Origin: Ruminiclostridium sp.
GTDB lineage: Bacteria > Bacillota > Clostridia > Acetivibrionales > DTU013
Length of the DNA: 33,708 bases
Assembly (NCBI GenBank): GCA_012027035.1
Contig: VEPD01000158.1
Location: forward strand, 1-33,708
Direction of reading: 5' to 3'
Both the position numbers and the translations under genes were made by a program. The notes beneath the pieces are model-generated. The model made no database searches, was not told the DNA's origin, and saw nothing but the letters and a program-made list of their open reading frames with translations. Positions 18,720 to 27,206 of this stretch are shown in pieces (the stretch's first letter is position 1; each line of letters opens with the position of its first letter).

Positions 18720-19690
18720 TGGAAATGAAGCTGCATAAAGACAGAGACGCTTTTCAAGCGTTGCTTTCAACAATATCAGAAAAGACAGGAATCAGGGAAG
18801 ATATTATAGAAAAAGATTACTACCTTACCCTGCTTCTTTCTGAGCTAGCTTTATGGCAAACAGAACTGCCTGCGTATTTCAAGGGCGGTACTGCATTATA
18901 CAAGGCAATCGGGAGTCTGAAAAGGTTTTCTGAAGATATTGATCTGATGGTTGAAGTGCAGGATTGCTCAAAATCTCAAGGTAAAAAGAGACTGGAAACT
19001 GCGGCAAATGGCTACAGCTCTCTGACAAGAACGAGCGATAAAACCAGGGAGACTAACACAAAAGGAAGCATTACCAGCGTTTATGAATATCAACCGGTGA
19101 CAAAAATTGATGTTGATGATACCCTTCAGAGATTCGGATATGTAAAAGTAGAAGCGACTTCCTTCACAGTAAGTGAACCCGTGGAATCTCTAATGGTTGC
19201 ACCTTTGCTGTATATAGGGGCAGGCGATGAGCAACATGTTATTCTTCATGATTACTATGACGTGTTTCCTTTTGAAGTTAAGACTATCAAAATGGAGCGC
19301 ATCTTCGCGGACAAGGTTCTGGCAGCTGAATTTTATTATCAGAGGCAAATGCTGTTTGATGTTGCAAAGCATTTATACGACCTGACTTTGATGATGAAAA
19401 CCGAAAGAATCTCTGCCCTTCTTACTCAGCGAGATGAACTGCTTAAAATGCTTGAATATAAACGGCGGGAGGAACAAAACAGAATTGGCAGCGACTTGGC
19501 ACAAAAGTCTTTTGCCGACTTCTGGCTATTCAAAGCCCTCGAAAGTGATGCTAAGTTACAGGCGACTTTTGCTGAAATGCAGAGGATTTACGTTTTTAAC
19601 GACGCCGATGTAATACCGTTTACGGAAGTAAAAAAACAAATGATTAAGCTTTACAAGGTATTGCAGGAGATAGACAGAAAACTGAAATAA
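18716..19690 (+). CDS. AbiEii-type nucleotidyltransferase toxin
   Basis: FKGGTALYKAIGSLKRFSEDIDLMVE nucleotidyltransferase signature. Confidence 0.9.
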   Translation: MMEMKLHKDRDAFQALLSTISEKTGIREDIIEKDYYLTLLLSELALWQTELPAYFKGGTALYKAIGSLKRFSEDIDLMVEVQDCSKSQGKKRLETAANGYSSLTRTSDKTRETNTKGSITSVYEYQPVTKIDVDDTLQRFGYVKVEATSFTVSEPVESLMVAPLLYIGAGDEQHVILHDYYDVFPFEVKTIKMERIFADKVLAAEFYYQRQMLFDVAKHLYDLTLMMKTERISALLTQRDELLKMLEYKRREEQNRIGSDLAQKSFADFWLFKALESDAKLQATFAEMQRIYVFNDADVIPFTEVKKQMIKLYKVLQEIDRKLK

Positions 19691-19743
19691 TATAAGATTG
19701 TTTTTTGCTAATCATCCTTTGACAAATGACGTAAAAGTTCCGG
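19691..19743 (+). pseudogene. Tail fragment of a second HEPN-like gene copy
   Basis: ataagattgttttttgctaatcatcctttgacaaatgacgtaaaagttccgg vs 17750-17802 ataaggatgttttttgctaatcaccctttagcgaaagatgtaaaagttccag. Confidence 0.85.
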
Positions 19744-20013
19744 GAATCCTAACGTGTGTGGAGCAAAAGCTGTGAGCTTGTCCGCAAGTATACAGTTTGC
19801 ATTTGGAAGTTGCACAGAAACAACGGGAGGCTCTATAAGCAGCAGTTCATGATGGTTTGTCCATTATACATGCAGACAGCCATGCGTTTTGGCAAAAATC
19901 AGTTTTTTTAACAAAATGCTATTTATATTAAAGCTTAAACGGATGTGGAATATTTTGTCGGTTAGTGTTATCATTAATGCAATAAACATTTGTATTTTCG
20001 AGGTAGAGACAAA

Positions 20014-21213
20014 ATGGGGCTTTTTGATGTGGTGCCAAGCAATTTCTTTTCGGTATTGGTATCAGGAAATAGAGAAATATACGTTGATGCGCTTATGCTT
20101 TTGCATCAGATTTTTAAATTCGAGTTAAACATTCGAGTGGATGATTATATTTCATCGCTGATTTCCATATTGGAAGGCAAGGCTTTTGTCCCCGAAGATG
20201 ATGATGAGATGCAGGAAAACAGCCTAACACTAGGCGGAAAGGCTCGTTTGATACTGAATCGTTTCGTTAAAACTGGCTGGGTCGACAAGGAGTTCCTCGA
20301 CGGTTCATTTATCGAAATCATTACACCGCGTAATTACGCCATATCAGTCATGAAATTGCTCAGCGAGTTGGGTGACAAGTCGCTGCACGAGTATAATTCA
20401 CTTGTTTTTGCAACTTATTCCGGATTAAAGCAAGCGAAAAGCGAAAATGAATCACAAATGTATGAGGCCGTTTTATCTGCGAGAGCCAATACCGAACAGT
20501 TGGAATACGAATTACGCACGTTATACCATGGGATTCGTGGGTTCTTGCGCAGCATACAAGAGAAAAATGATGTTAATCTGTTGTTGCAAAATCACTTTGA
20601 GGAATACAAAAAGATGTCTGACCGAATCTATCATCCAATTAAAACGATGGACTCTATTCATCGCTACATGGCTCCAATCCAAAATATTTTATCCGATATA
20701 CTGGCGGATGATAACCTGATGCGTATCATGCGTGAGAGGGCTATGACCGTTAAAAAGTATGACGATGAAGTTGAAGCAGAAAAGGAAATTATATCTGCGA
20801 TCGACTATGTTTTGGACGCTTATCAGTCCGTGGGCGGTATTGTAAATGAGATAGACAGAAAGCATAGTACTTATACAAAAAGCTCCATTGAAAAAATACA
20901 ATATTTAATGACAGCCGACCAAACCATCAAAGGTAAGCTCGTTGAAATGTTAAAAACATACGCAAAAGCAGCAAGCGGAGAGCGTAACGCTCTAGGGGAT
21001 ATGTTTGAAAGGAACATCCGTGTGAACCGTCAAGAGTTTGTGGATGGCAGAAGGACGAATCGAGCGCAATGGATATCGCTTTCCCAATATGATTATCCGC
21101 AAAAAGGAGGGCAAAAGTCATGTGGAATGAACAATATGAGGCTCTATCCTCTTATGAAAAAGGAGAGTTTCGCAGACTGGCCAACTATTTATAATCCCAT
21201 ACATACATGGTGA
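20014..21213 (+). pseudogene. jetA: Wadjet JetA-like protein (DUF5716) with altered/truncated C-terminus
   Basis: MGLFDVVPSNFFSVLVSGNREIYVDALMLLHQIFKFELNIRVDDYISSLISILEG...; ORF reads through the jetB start out of frame (KSCGMNNMRLYPLMKKES). Confidence 0.72.
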
Positions 21214-21215
21214 GA
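21120..21215 (+). pseudogene. jetB: jetB remnant (N-terminus only, in-frame TAA)
   Basis: MWNEQYEALSSYEKGEFRRLANYL*SHTYMVR. Confidence 0.65.
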
Positions 21216-21216
21216 T

Positions 21217-21420
21217 ATGAAGTTCGATAAATTGAATTTTCTCACCGGAAAAAATGCTTCCGGAAAGTCTACAATTATCGACGCGATGCAATTAATTCTG
21301 CTGGGAGATACCAGCGGCAGCTTTTTCAATAAAGCAGCCGCTAGACATGGTAATAGAACATTAGCGGGATATCTCAGAGGTGAGATGTGTTATAAATTAT
21401 GTGTAGATTCAAGTATTTAG
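21217..21420 (+). pseudogene. jetC: jetC remnant (Walker A region of SMC/MukB-like ATPase)
   Basis: FDKLNFLTGKNASGKSTIIDAMQLILLGDTSGSFFNKAAARHGNRTLAGYLRGE then stop after unrelated residues. Confidence 0.75.
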
Positions 21421-21484
21421 TTTTTAATTATGTTATAGTGAAAACAAGATAGTTTCCATTAAGGAGCGGCACGGAGGAATAAAA

Positions 21485-22339
21485 ATGTCAAATTTGAATG
21501 CTGAGGAATATAAATCATTTGAAGGTATCAAGCACATTCGTGAAAACGGAACGGAATTTTGGTATGCTCGTGAGCTTTCTGAGATATTACAGTATAACAA
21601 ATGGGAAAATTTCCGAAAGGTAATTGACCGCGCAATTCTGGCATGTAAAAACAGTGGATTTTCAGTCTCTGATCATTTTCCTGACGTCAGGAAAACGATA
21701 ACGATGCCTAAGAATGCAAAAAAACAAATCATCGATTTTGAACTCACAAGATATGCTTGTTACTTGATTGTTCAAAACGGTGATCCGCGAAAAGAAATCA
21801 TCGCTCTGGGTCAAACCTATTTTGCTATACAGACACGGCGTCAGGAGGTCCAAGATGCCTTTAATCAGCTTGACGAAAATAACAAGCGGTTAGTTGTTCG
21901 TGGCAATATAAAACAATGGAATCAGCTCCTTGCTGAAGCGGCACACAATGCCGGAGTTATTACCGATGAGGAATTTGCAATCTTCCAGAATGCCGGATAC
22001 ATGGGGCTTTATGGTGGCATGACGGTCTCCGATATTCATACGAGAAAAGGCTTAAAGAAAAACGATAAAATCCTTGATTATATGGGCAGCACAGAGCTGA
22101 TTGCTAATCTGTTCAGAATTTCGCAGACTGAAGAAAAGCTGAAGCGGGATGAGGTTTCCACGGTGGAAGCCGCAAATAATACCCATTACGAGGTCGGTGA
22201 AAAAATCCGTAAAGCCATTATTGAAATGGGCGCTACCCTTCCAGAAGATCTGCCGGTGCCGGAGAAAAGCATTCAAACCATTGAACGGGGAGGAAATCCG
22301 CAAGCTAAGAAATTCAAAAAAGAAGCTGATGCTGGATGA
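21485..22339 (+). CDS. dinD: DinD-like protein, copy 2
   Basis: GTEFWYARELSEILQYNKWENFRKVIDRAILACKNSGFSVSDHFPDVRKT...LTRYACYLIVQNGDPRKEIIALGQTYFAIQTRRQE. Confidence 0.88.
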   Translation: MSNLNAEEYKSFEGIKHIRENGTEFWYARELSEILQYNKWENFRKVIDRAILACKNSGFSVSDHFPDVRKTITMPKNAKKQIIDFELTRYACYLIVQNGDPRKEIIALGQTYFAIQTRRQEVQDAFNQLDENNKRLVVRGNIKQWNQLLAEAAHNAGVITDEEFAIFQNAGYMGLYGGMTVSDIHTRKGLKKNDKILDYMGSTELIANLFRISQTEEKLKRDEVSTVEAANNTHYEVGEKIRKAIIEMGATLPEDLPVPEKSIQTIERGGNPQAKKFKKEADAG

Positions 22340-22350
22340 ATAAATGAATA

Positions 22351-22455
22351 TGTGGTATCCGATTGAAAATGGCCAAACTATTTGCTGACGTCAACAAAAT
22401 GGTCAAGCGAAGGATATTAAGATTATCAAGGCGGCTAATACGCATGGATACCACA
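22351..22455. repeat. Inverted-repeat-bounded 105-bp element with inner TGACGTCA palindrome
   Basis: tgtggtatcc (22351-22360) / ggataccaca (22446-22455) enclosing tttgctgacgtcaacaaa (22381-22398). Confidence 0.8.
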
Positions 22456-22463
22456 TTTCTTAA

Positions 22464-22485
22464 ATTGCCTCGAATTCGAGGCAAT
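22464..22485. repeat. Palindrome E (22 bp perfect)
   Basis: ATTGCCTCGAATTCGAGGCAAT; same family as palindrome C. Confidence 0.9.
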
Positions 22486-22533
22486 AATAACAAATTTGTT
22501 ATTGTAAAACAATAACGAATATGTTATTATAAT
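22486..22533 (+). promoter_or_regulatory. Tandem operator pair and -10 box for TA operon
   Basis: AATAACAAATTTGTTATT (22486-22503) and AATAACGAATATGTTATT (22511-22528), 25 bp apart, next to TATAAT. Confidence 0.75.
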
Positions 22534-22558
22534 ACTATAGATGAGGGGAACACTAAGA

Positions 22559-22918
22559 ATGTTCGAAATTGAATTTTACGAAGACCGAAGCGGCAATGAA
22601 CCTATAAAGGATTTCATAATTGAACTGCAGACAAAAGGACAAACAAGCAAAAACGAGAGTATTCGGAGTGAAAAAATTCTGACCTACATCAGAGTACTGC
22701 AGGAATATGGAACAAGAGCGGGAGAACCTTTTGTCAAGCACATCGAAGATGATATCTGGGAACTGCGCCCGCTGGATGACAGGATATTCTTTTTCTACTT
22801 CAGAGATAACACTTTTGTATTGCTTCATCATTTTCTGAAGAAAACAAAGAAGATTCCCCGAAGAGAAATTGAGCAGGCCAAAAGGAATTTAGCCGACCAC
22901 CTTGAAAGGAGCAAATAG
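22559..22918 (+). CDS. RelE/HigB-family (Gp49-like) toxin
   Basis: MFEIEFYEDRSGNEPIKDFIIELQTKG...GEPFVKHIEDDIWELRPLDDRIFFFYFRDNTFVLLHHFLKKTKKIPRREIEQAKR. Confidence 0.9.
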   Translation: MFEIEFYEDRSGNEPIKDFIIELQTKGQTSKNESIRSEKILTYIRVLQEYGTRAGEPFVKHIEDDIWELRPLDDRIFFFYFRDNTFVLLHHFLKKTKKIPRREIEQAKRNLADHLERSK

Positions 22919-22920
22919 AC

Positions 22921-23205
22921 ATGGGAACTAATTTTAATAAGCTCTGGAATGACCCCAAATTCATTGACCCTTCACAGAAAGCTAAGATTGATTTTGAGGT
23001 AGCGCTGATTGGGAAACTGATTGAAGCCAGAGAATCCAAGGGACTGTCCCAAAAAGAGCTTGCCGAACTTGCAGGCTTAAAGCAGCCCGCCATAGCCCGG
23101 CTGGAAAGCATGAAGGCCACGCCGCAAATAGATACTTTATTCAAGATTTTGCAGCCGCTTGGGTATACATTGGCTATTGTCCCTTCTGAACAACCACAAA
23201 AGTAA
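22921..23205 (+). CDS. HigA/XRE-family antitoxin
   Basis: GKLIEARESKGLSQKELAELAGLKQPAIARLESMKATPQIDTLFKILQPLGYTL. Confidence 0.9.
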   Translation: MGTNFNKLWNDPKFIDPSQKAKIDFEVALIGKLIEARESKGLSQKELAELAGLKQPAIARLESMKATPQIDTLFKILQPLGYTLAIVPSEQPQK

Positions 23206-23209
23206 GATC

Positions 23210-23233
23210 AAACTGGTCGATTTCGACCAGTTT
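23210..23233 (+). terminator. Palindrome F (24 bp perfect), terminator-like
   Basis: AAACTGGTCGATTTCGACCAGTTT followed by ATTTTTATA; same family as palindrome D. Confidence 0.85.
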
Positions 23234-23307
23234 ATTTTTATACTATTTCCCACGCAAAGTGATATAATATCTCAAAGTTTGATTAATATATTTTCCCATT
23301 AAATATA

Positions 23308-23904
23308 CTAATCATTTAATCCCTTTCCATTGAGAATTTGCTGCATACATTTTTCAACCCTTGACTCTCGAGTTTTGGATTGCTTGGGTTCGGAAAAATA
23401 GAGGATGTATGCCCGTTGGCGTCCCGGAGTCAATGCTTCAAAAGCAGTTTTCAAGGCAGGGATTTCATCGAATTTTTTTTGAAATTCTTCAGGAATTGTG
23501 AATTCCGTATTCTTTTTTAAATTCACTCCCAAACCGGCTTTTTCAACTTCAATGGCTTCATAAACATAGGCTTTCAAGATGGTTTCCACTGCAACTATTT
23601 CTCGAACATTGGTGAACCGAATCTGGCGCCCCGCCTGTACATTCTCCGTTTGTTGTATTAAAATACCATGGGCGTCATGTAACAGGGCTCCTTTGAAAAA
23701 CAGAAGCGCACAGTATTCTTTAAATCCATGTATTAAAACTATATTACTTTCCTGAAACGTGTAACAAGGTTTACCCCACTTAAATTCTTCGGTCAGCTGG
23801 CAGTCAAGAACGATCATCCTCAATTTCTCAAATTCTTCCTGCCTCTTTTTGGCTTTGCTTAAATATTCGTCAACCTTGGGATTCATTCTACTATTTGTCA
23901 TCAA
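23308..23904 (-). CDS. YdeI/OmpD-associated-like (DUF1801/DUF1905-type) protein
   Basis: NPKVDEYLSKAKKRQEEFEKLRMIVLDCQLTEEFKWGKPCYTFQESNIVLIHGFKEYCALLFFKGALL...LTPGRQRAYILYFSEPKQSKTRESRVEKC. Confidence 0.8.
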   Translation of the reverse strand: MMTNSRMNPKVDEYLSKAKKRQEEFEKLRMIVLDCQLTEEFKWGKPCYTFQESNIVLIHGFKEYCALLFFKGALLHDAHGILIQQTENVQAGRQIRFTNVREIVAVETILKAYVYEAIEVEKAGLGVNLKKNTEFTIPEEFQKKFDEIPALKTAFEALTPGRQRAYILYFSEPKQSKTRESRVEKCMQQILNGKGLND

Positions 23905-23991
23905 AGAACACTCCATTTCATTCCTTACAGGAATGCTTTTCAATTCTTCGGTCAGCTGACATTCAAAATACCTATGTCCTGTTAAAGCTCA

Positions 23992-25254
23992 TCAGGTACC
24001 GCTCTCCCAGGATGCCAGATATTTAATCTGTTCCCCGGTGAGAACATCAATTTCCACTCCCATGGAAGCCAGCTTGAGCCTTGCAATTTCATTGTCCACT
24101 TCTTTGGGCAGTAGATAAACCTTGCTTTCCATTGTTCCCGAATTCTTTACAATATATTCGGCTCCAAGAGCCTGATTTGCAAAGCTCATATCCATAACTA
24201 CCGCAGGATGCCCCTCTGCAGCAGCAAGGTTCAGAAGCCTTCCCTCCGCAAGCAGAAATACCTTTCTTCCATCCTTCATGATATATTCTTCGACAAAATC
24301 TCTTACCGTCCTTTTTGATCCGGACAAACCTTCTATGGCAGTTATGTTGATTTCATCGTTGAAATGTCCGGAATTGGCGATGATAATACCGTCTTTTGCC
24401 AGTTTTATATGCTTTTCATCAACAACGTTCAGATCTCCTGTGACTGTAATGACTATATCGGCTATCCTGATTGCATCTTCCAGCTTCATTACCCTGAAGC
24501 CTTCCATAACAGCTTCTATAGCTTTAATATGGTCAACTTCGGTAACTATGACATTTGCTCCCATGCCTTTTGCCCGCATAGCAAGGCCCTTGCCGCACCA
24601 GCCATAGCCGCAGACTACAAAGGTCTTGCCGCTGAGCAATACATTCGTTGCTCTGAGTAAACCGTCAAGGGTGCTTTGCCCTGTACCGTACCTGTTGTCA
24701 AAAAGATGCTTGGTATCAGACTCATTTACGGCAATGATGGGGATTTGCAATGCGCCGTCTCTTTCCATACTTTTCAGGCGGATTACACCTGTAGTGGTTT
24801 CTTCCGTTCCACCGATTACATTTTTCAGGACAGTATCCCTATATTTCTGATGGATCAGCCCCACAAGATCACAGCCGTCGTCCTGGGTCATGTCCGGACC
24901 ATGTTCAATTGCAGCTATCAGGTGCCTGTAATATGTGTCCCTGTCTTCCCCCTTAATTGCAAAAACCGGTACTCCATAATCCACTACCAGAGAAGCTGCA
25001 ACGTCATCCTGGGTGGAAAGGGGATTGGATGCGCACAGTACAATGTCGGCTCCGCCTTCTTTCAAGGTGCGGATCAGATTTGCCGTCTCTGTAGTCACAT
25101 GCAGACAGCAGGACATCTTTTTCCCGGCAAGAGGCTTTTCTTTTGCAAACCTCTCTCTGATCATTTTCAAAACAGGCATCTGGTTGTCGGCCCATTCAAT
25201 TCTCAGTTTGCCTCTTTGCGCCAGAGACTAGTCCTTAATATCACATTTTACCAT
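23992..25254 (-). pseudogene. ahcY: S-adenosylhomocysteinase with in-frame TAG at codon 9 (25228-25230); uninterrupted from 25179
   Basis: GGAGGT SD and ATG at 25254 give [66 protein letters not shown]-binding [20 protein letters not shown]. Confidence 0.9.
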
Positions 25255-25256
25255 TT

Positions 25257-26195
25257 TCAAATACCTCCGAAATTTTCATAATACCTTTTATTAAATTCTT
25301 CCATAGTGTATTTATGTTCTGTCGGCCCTTTGTGCTCTACTGCATAGACAGCCGTAACACTGGCATATTTACCCATGACGTCAAGCCTGGCGCCTTCAAG
25401 GTACCCTTTCAGCAAACCTGCTCTGAAAGCATCTCCGGCGCCTGTGGGATCAATGACTGCAAAGGGTTTTGCCGCCGGAACATGAACCCTTTCATTCCGG
25501 GTGCTCAGTATGGAGCCTTTTTCACCCATAGTTTCCACAACAAGCTCCGCTTTGTTCAGAATCTCGCCAATTGTCAGCCCTGTTTTCTCCCGCAGCATTT
25601 CATATTCATATTCATTAAATATGACAATCCTGGCGCCCATAGTTCCGGAAACCAATTCCTGAGGTGAAAGCCTCGGAATCTGCATTCCTGGGTCATACAG
25701 ATATGGTACCCCGATTTTTCTGCATTCATCACACCATTTTGACATTGCCGCAGGTTCCGTAGGCGCAATAATTACCAGTGACACATCATCCATACAAATA
25801 TCATTCAGGCTGATTTCAGGATCCTTTGCCATAGCCCCGGGATAAAAACCTGTTATCTGGTTGTTTGAAAGATCTGTGGTAATAAAGCATGAAGCTGTGT
25901 AATCATCCTCAAGAATTCTTATAAGCCCCGTGCCCACTCCATTACTTTCCAGCCATTGCCTGTACTCGGCAAAATCCCTGCCCGCCGTTCCCAGAACTTC
26001 GGGCTTCTGACCGGTCAGGGCCAGGCTGTATGCAATGTTGGGGGCAGTCCCTCCTCTTACCTTTTTCAAGCTCTTAACAAGAAAGCTGACGTTCAAGACA
26101 TGGATCCTGTCGGGAAGGATGTGATCTCCGAACTGTCCCGGAAAATCCATGATATGATCATAAGCAATTGATCCGCCGACAATTATTTTACCCAT
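25257..26195 (-). CDS. PfkB-family carbohydrate kinase, adenosine-kinase-like
   Basis: GGSIAYDHIMDFPGQF..., VRGGTAPNIAYSLALTG, VIDPTGAGDAFRAGLLKG. Confidence 0.88.
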   Translation of the reverse strand: MGKIIVGGSIAYDHIMDFPGQFGDHILPDRIHVLNVSFLVKSLKKVRGGTAPNIAYSLALTGQKPEVLGTAGRDFAEYRQWLESNGVGTGLIRILEDDYTASCFITTDLSNNQITGFYPGAMAKDPEISLNDICMDDVSLVIIAPTEPAAMSKWCDECRKIGVPYLYDPGMQIPRLSPQELVSGTMGARIVIFNEYEYEMLREKTGLTIGEILNKAELVVETMGEKGSILSTRNERVHVPAAKPFAVIDPTGAGDAFRAGLLKGYLEGARLDVMGKYASVTAVYAVEHKGPTEHKYTMEEFNKRYYENFGGI

Positions 26196-26279
26196 ATAAA
26201 CCTCTTTTCACAAAATCTCGGGATATTGAGCCCCTCCCGATTTCAGGTAAATTCTGCTTAGGCAGAATACCTCAGTTTA

Positions 26280-27050
26280 CTACTTTACCGCTGTCATTAT
26301 GAATATGTTGGGCAGCGACTCCAATTCTATTTCCTTAAAGCCGCATTTATCAAACCACTCTCTAATTTCGTCAGCAGCAAAGCCCTGCCAGACATCGTGC
26401 ATCTTTTCCTTCAGTTCCTTGTTGGAATGCTCCTTTAAATCGGCCAGAAAAACTTTTCCGCCGGGTTTCAATATTCTCTTGATCTCTTTAACCGCCTGCT
26501 CCGGATCTTCAATGTGGTGAAGGTACATATTGGCGCAAACAAGATCAATACTGGAATTGTCCACCGGAACACCGCAGCCGTCGCTCTCCAGCGTCTCAAT
26601 ATTTGACACGCCTTCGGCGCCTGCCTTCCTGGCAAGCTCCCTGAGCATTTCTCCTGAAATATCTACTGCTATCACCTTTTTGACATATCCTGCCACTGCG
26701 CGTGACAAATATCCGTCGCCTGCCCCAAGATCCATCACCGTCATCCCGCTTTTCAGCAATTTCATTTCTACAAGCTTGTTTTTTACCGATTCGTCGTAAT
26801 AACCCCGGCGAATGTCCTCCCATTCAGGAGCCACACGGTTGAAAAATTCCTTTGCTTCGCTTTCGCTTGATGAATAAGCTTGAGAATCCCCCGAAGACAG
26901 CCACTCCACCAGTGCTTTCCGGCTGAATCTCCATTCCCTTCCTATTTTCCTTGCAGGCACCTTTTCTTCCTTAAGGAGTTTGATAAATGTTTTAATGCTG
27001 ACGTTAAAAAGCTCCGCTGCTTCTTCCATGTTGAGAATTTCCTTGTCCAT
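26280..27050 (-). CDS. Class I SAM-dependent methyltransferase with N-terminal excisionase-type HTH
   Basis: MDKEILNMEEAAELFNVSIKTFIKLLKEEKVPARKIGREWRFSRKALVEWL fused to VMDLGAGDGYLSRAVAGYVKKVIAVDIS methyltransferase. Confidence 0.85.
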   Translation of the reverse strand: MDKEILNMEEAAELFNVSIKTFIKLLKEEKVPARKIGREWRFSRKALVEWLSSGDSQAYSSSESEAKEFFNRVAPEWEDIRRGYYDESVKNKLVEMKLLKSGMTVMDLGAGDGYLSRAVAGYVKKVIAVDISGEMLRELARKAGAEGVSNIETLESDGCGVPVDNSSIDLVCANMYLHHIEDPEQAVKEIKRILKPGGKVFLADLKEHSNKELKEKMHDVWQGFAADEIREWFDKCGFKEIELESLPNIFIMTAVK

Positions 27051-27206
27051 GAACTTACTCCCTGTCATATTGGATTTTTGCCAAAATATCTCAAAAATAA
27101 AAAGAGTCAATATTTGTATTATATACCAACTCCTTTTTATTATCAACAGTTATTTTCAATTATATTCACTATATTTTCATTCTTACAGCCATTATTTACA
27201 TCCAGT

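Noticed and set aside
16190-23233. Integron attC sites
   Set aside because: Palindromes are short and nearly fully symmetric, without recognisable GTTRRRY/RYYYAAC pairs or an IntI-type integrase in the window.
16190-23233. CRISPR array
   Set aside because: Palindromes are kilobases apart with genes between; no regular repeat-spacer structure or cas genes.
23783-23957. Repeated AATTCTTCGGTCAGCTG (near 23783 and 23942)
   Set aside because: Only ~17 bp and partly coding (QLTEE(F/L)K); probably a tiny partial duplication at the gene start, not enough to call an element.
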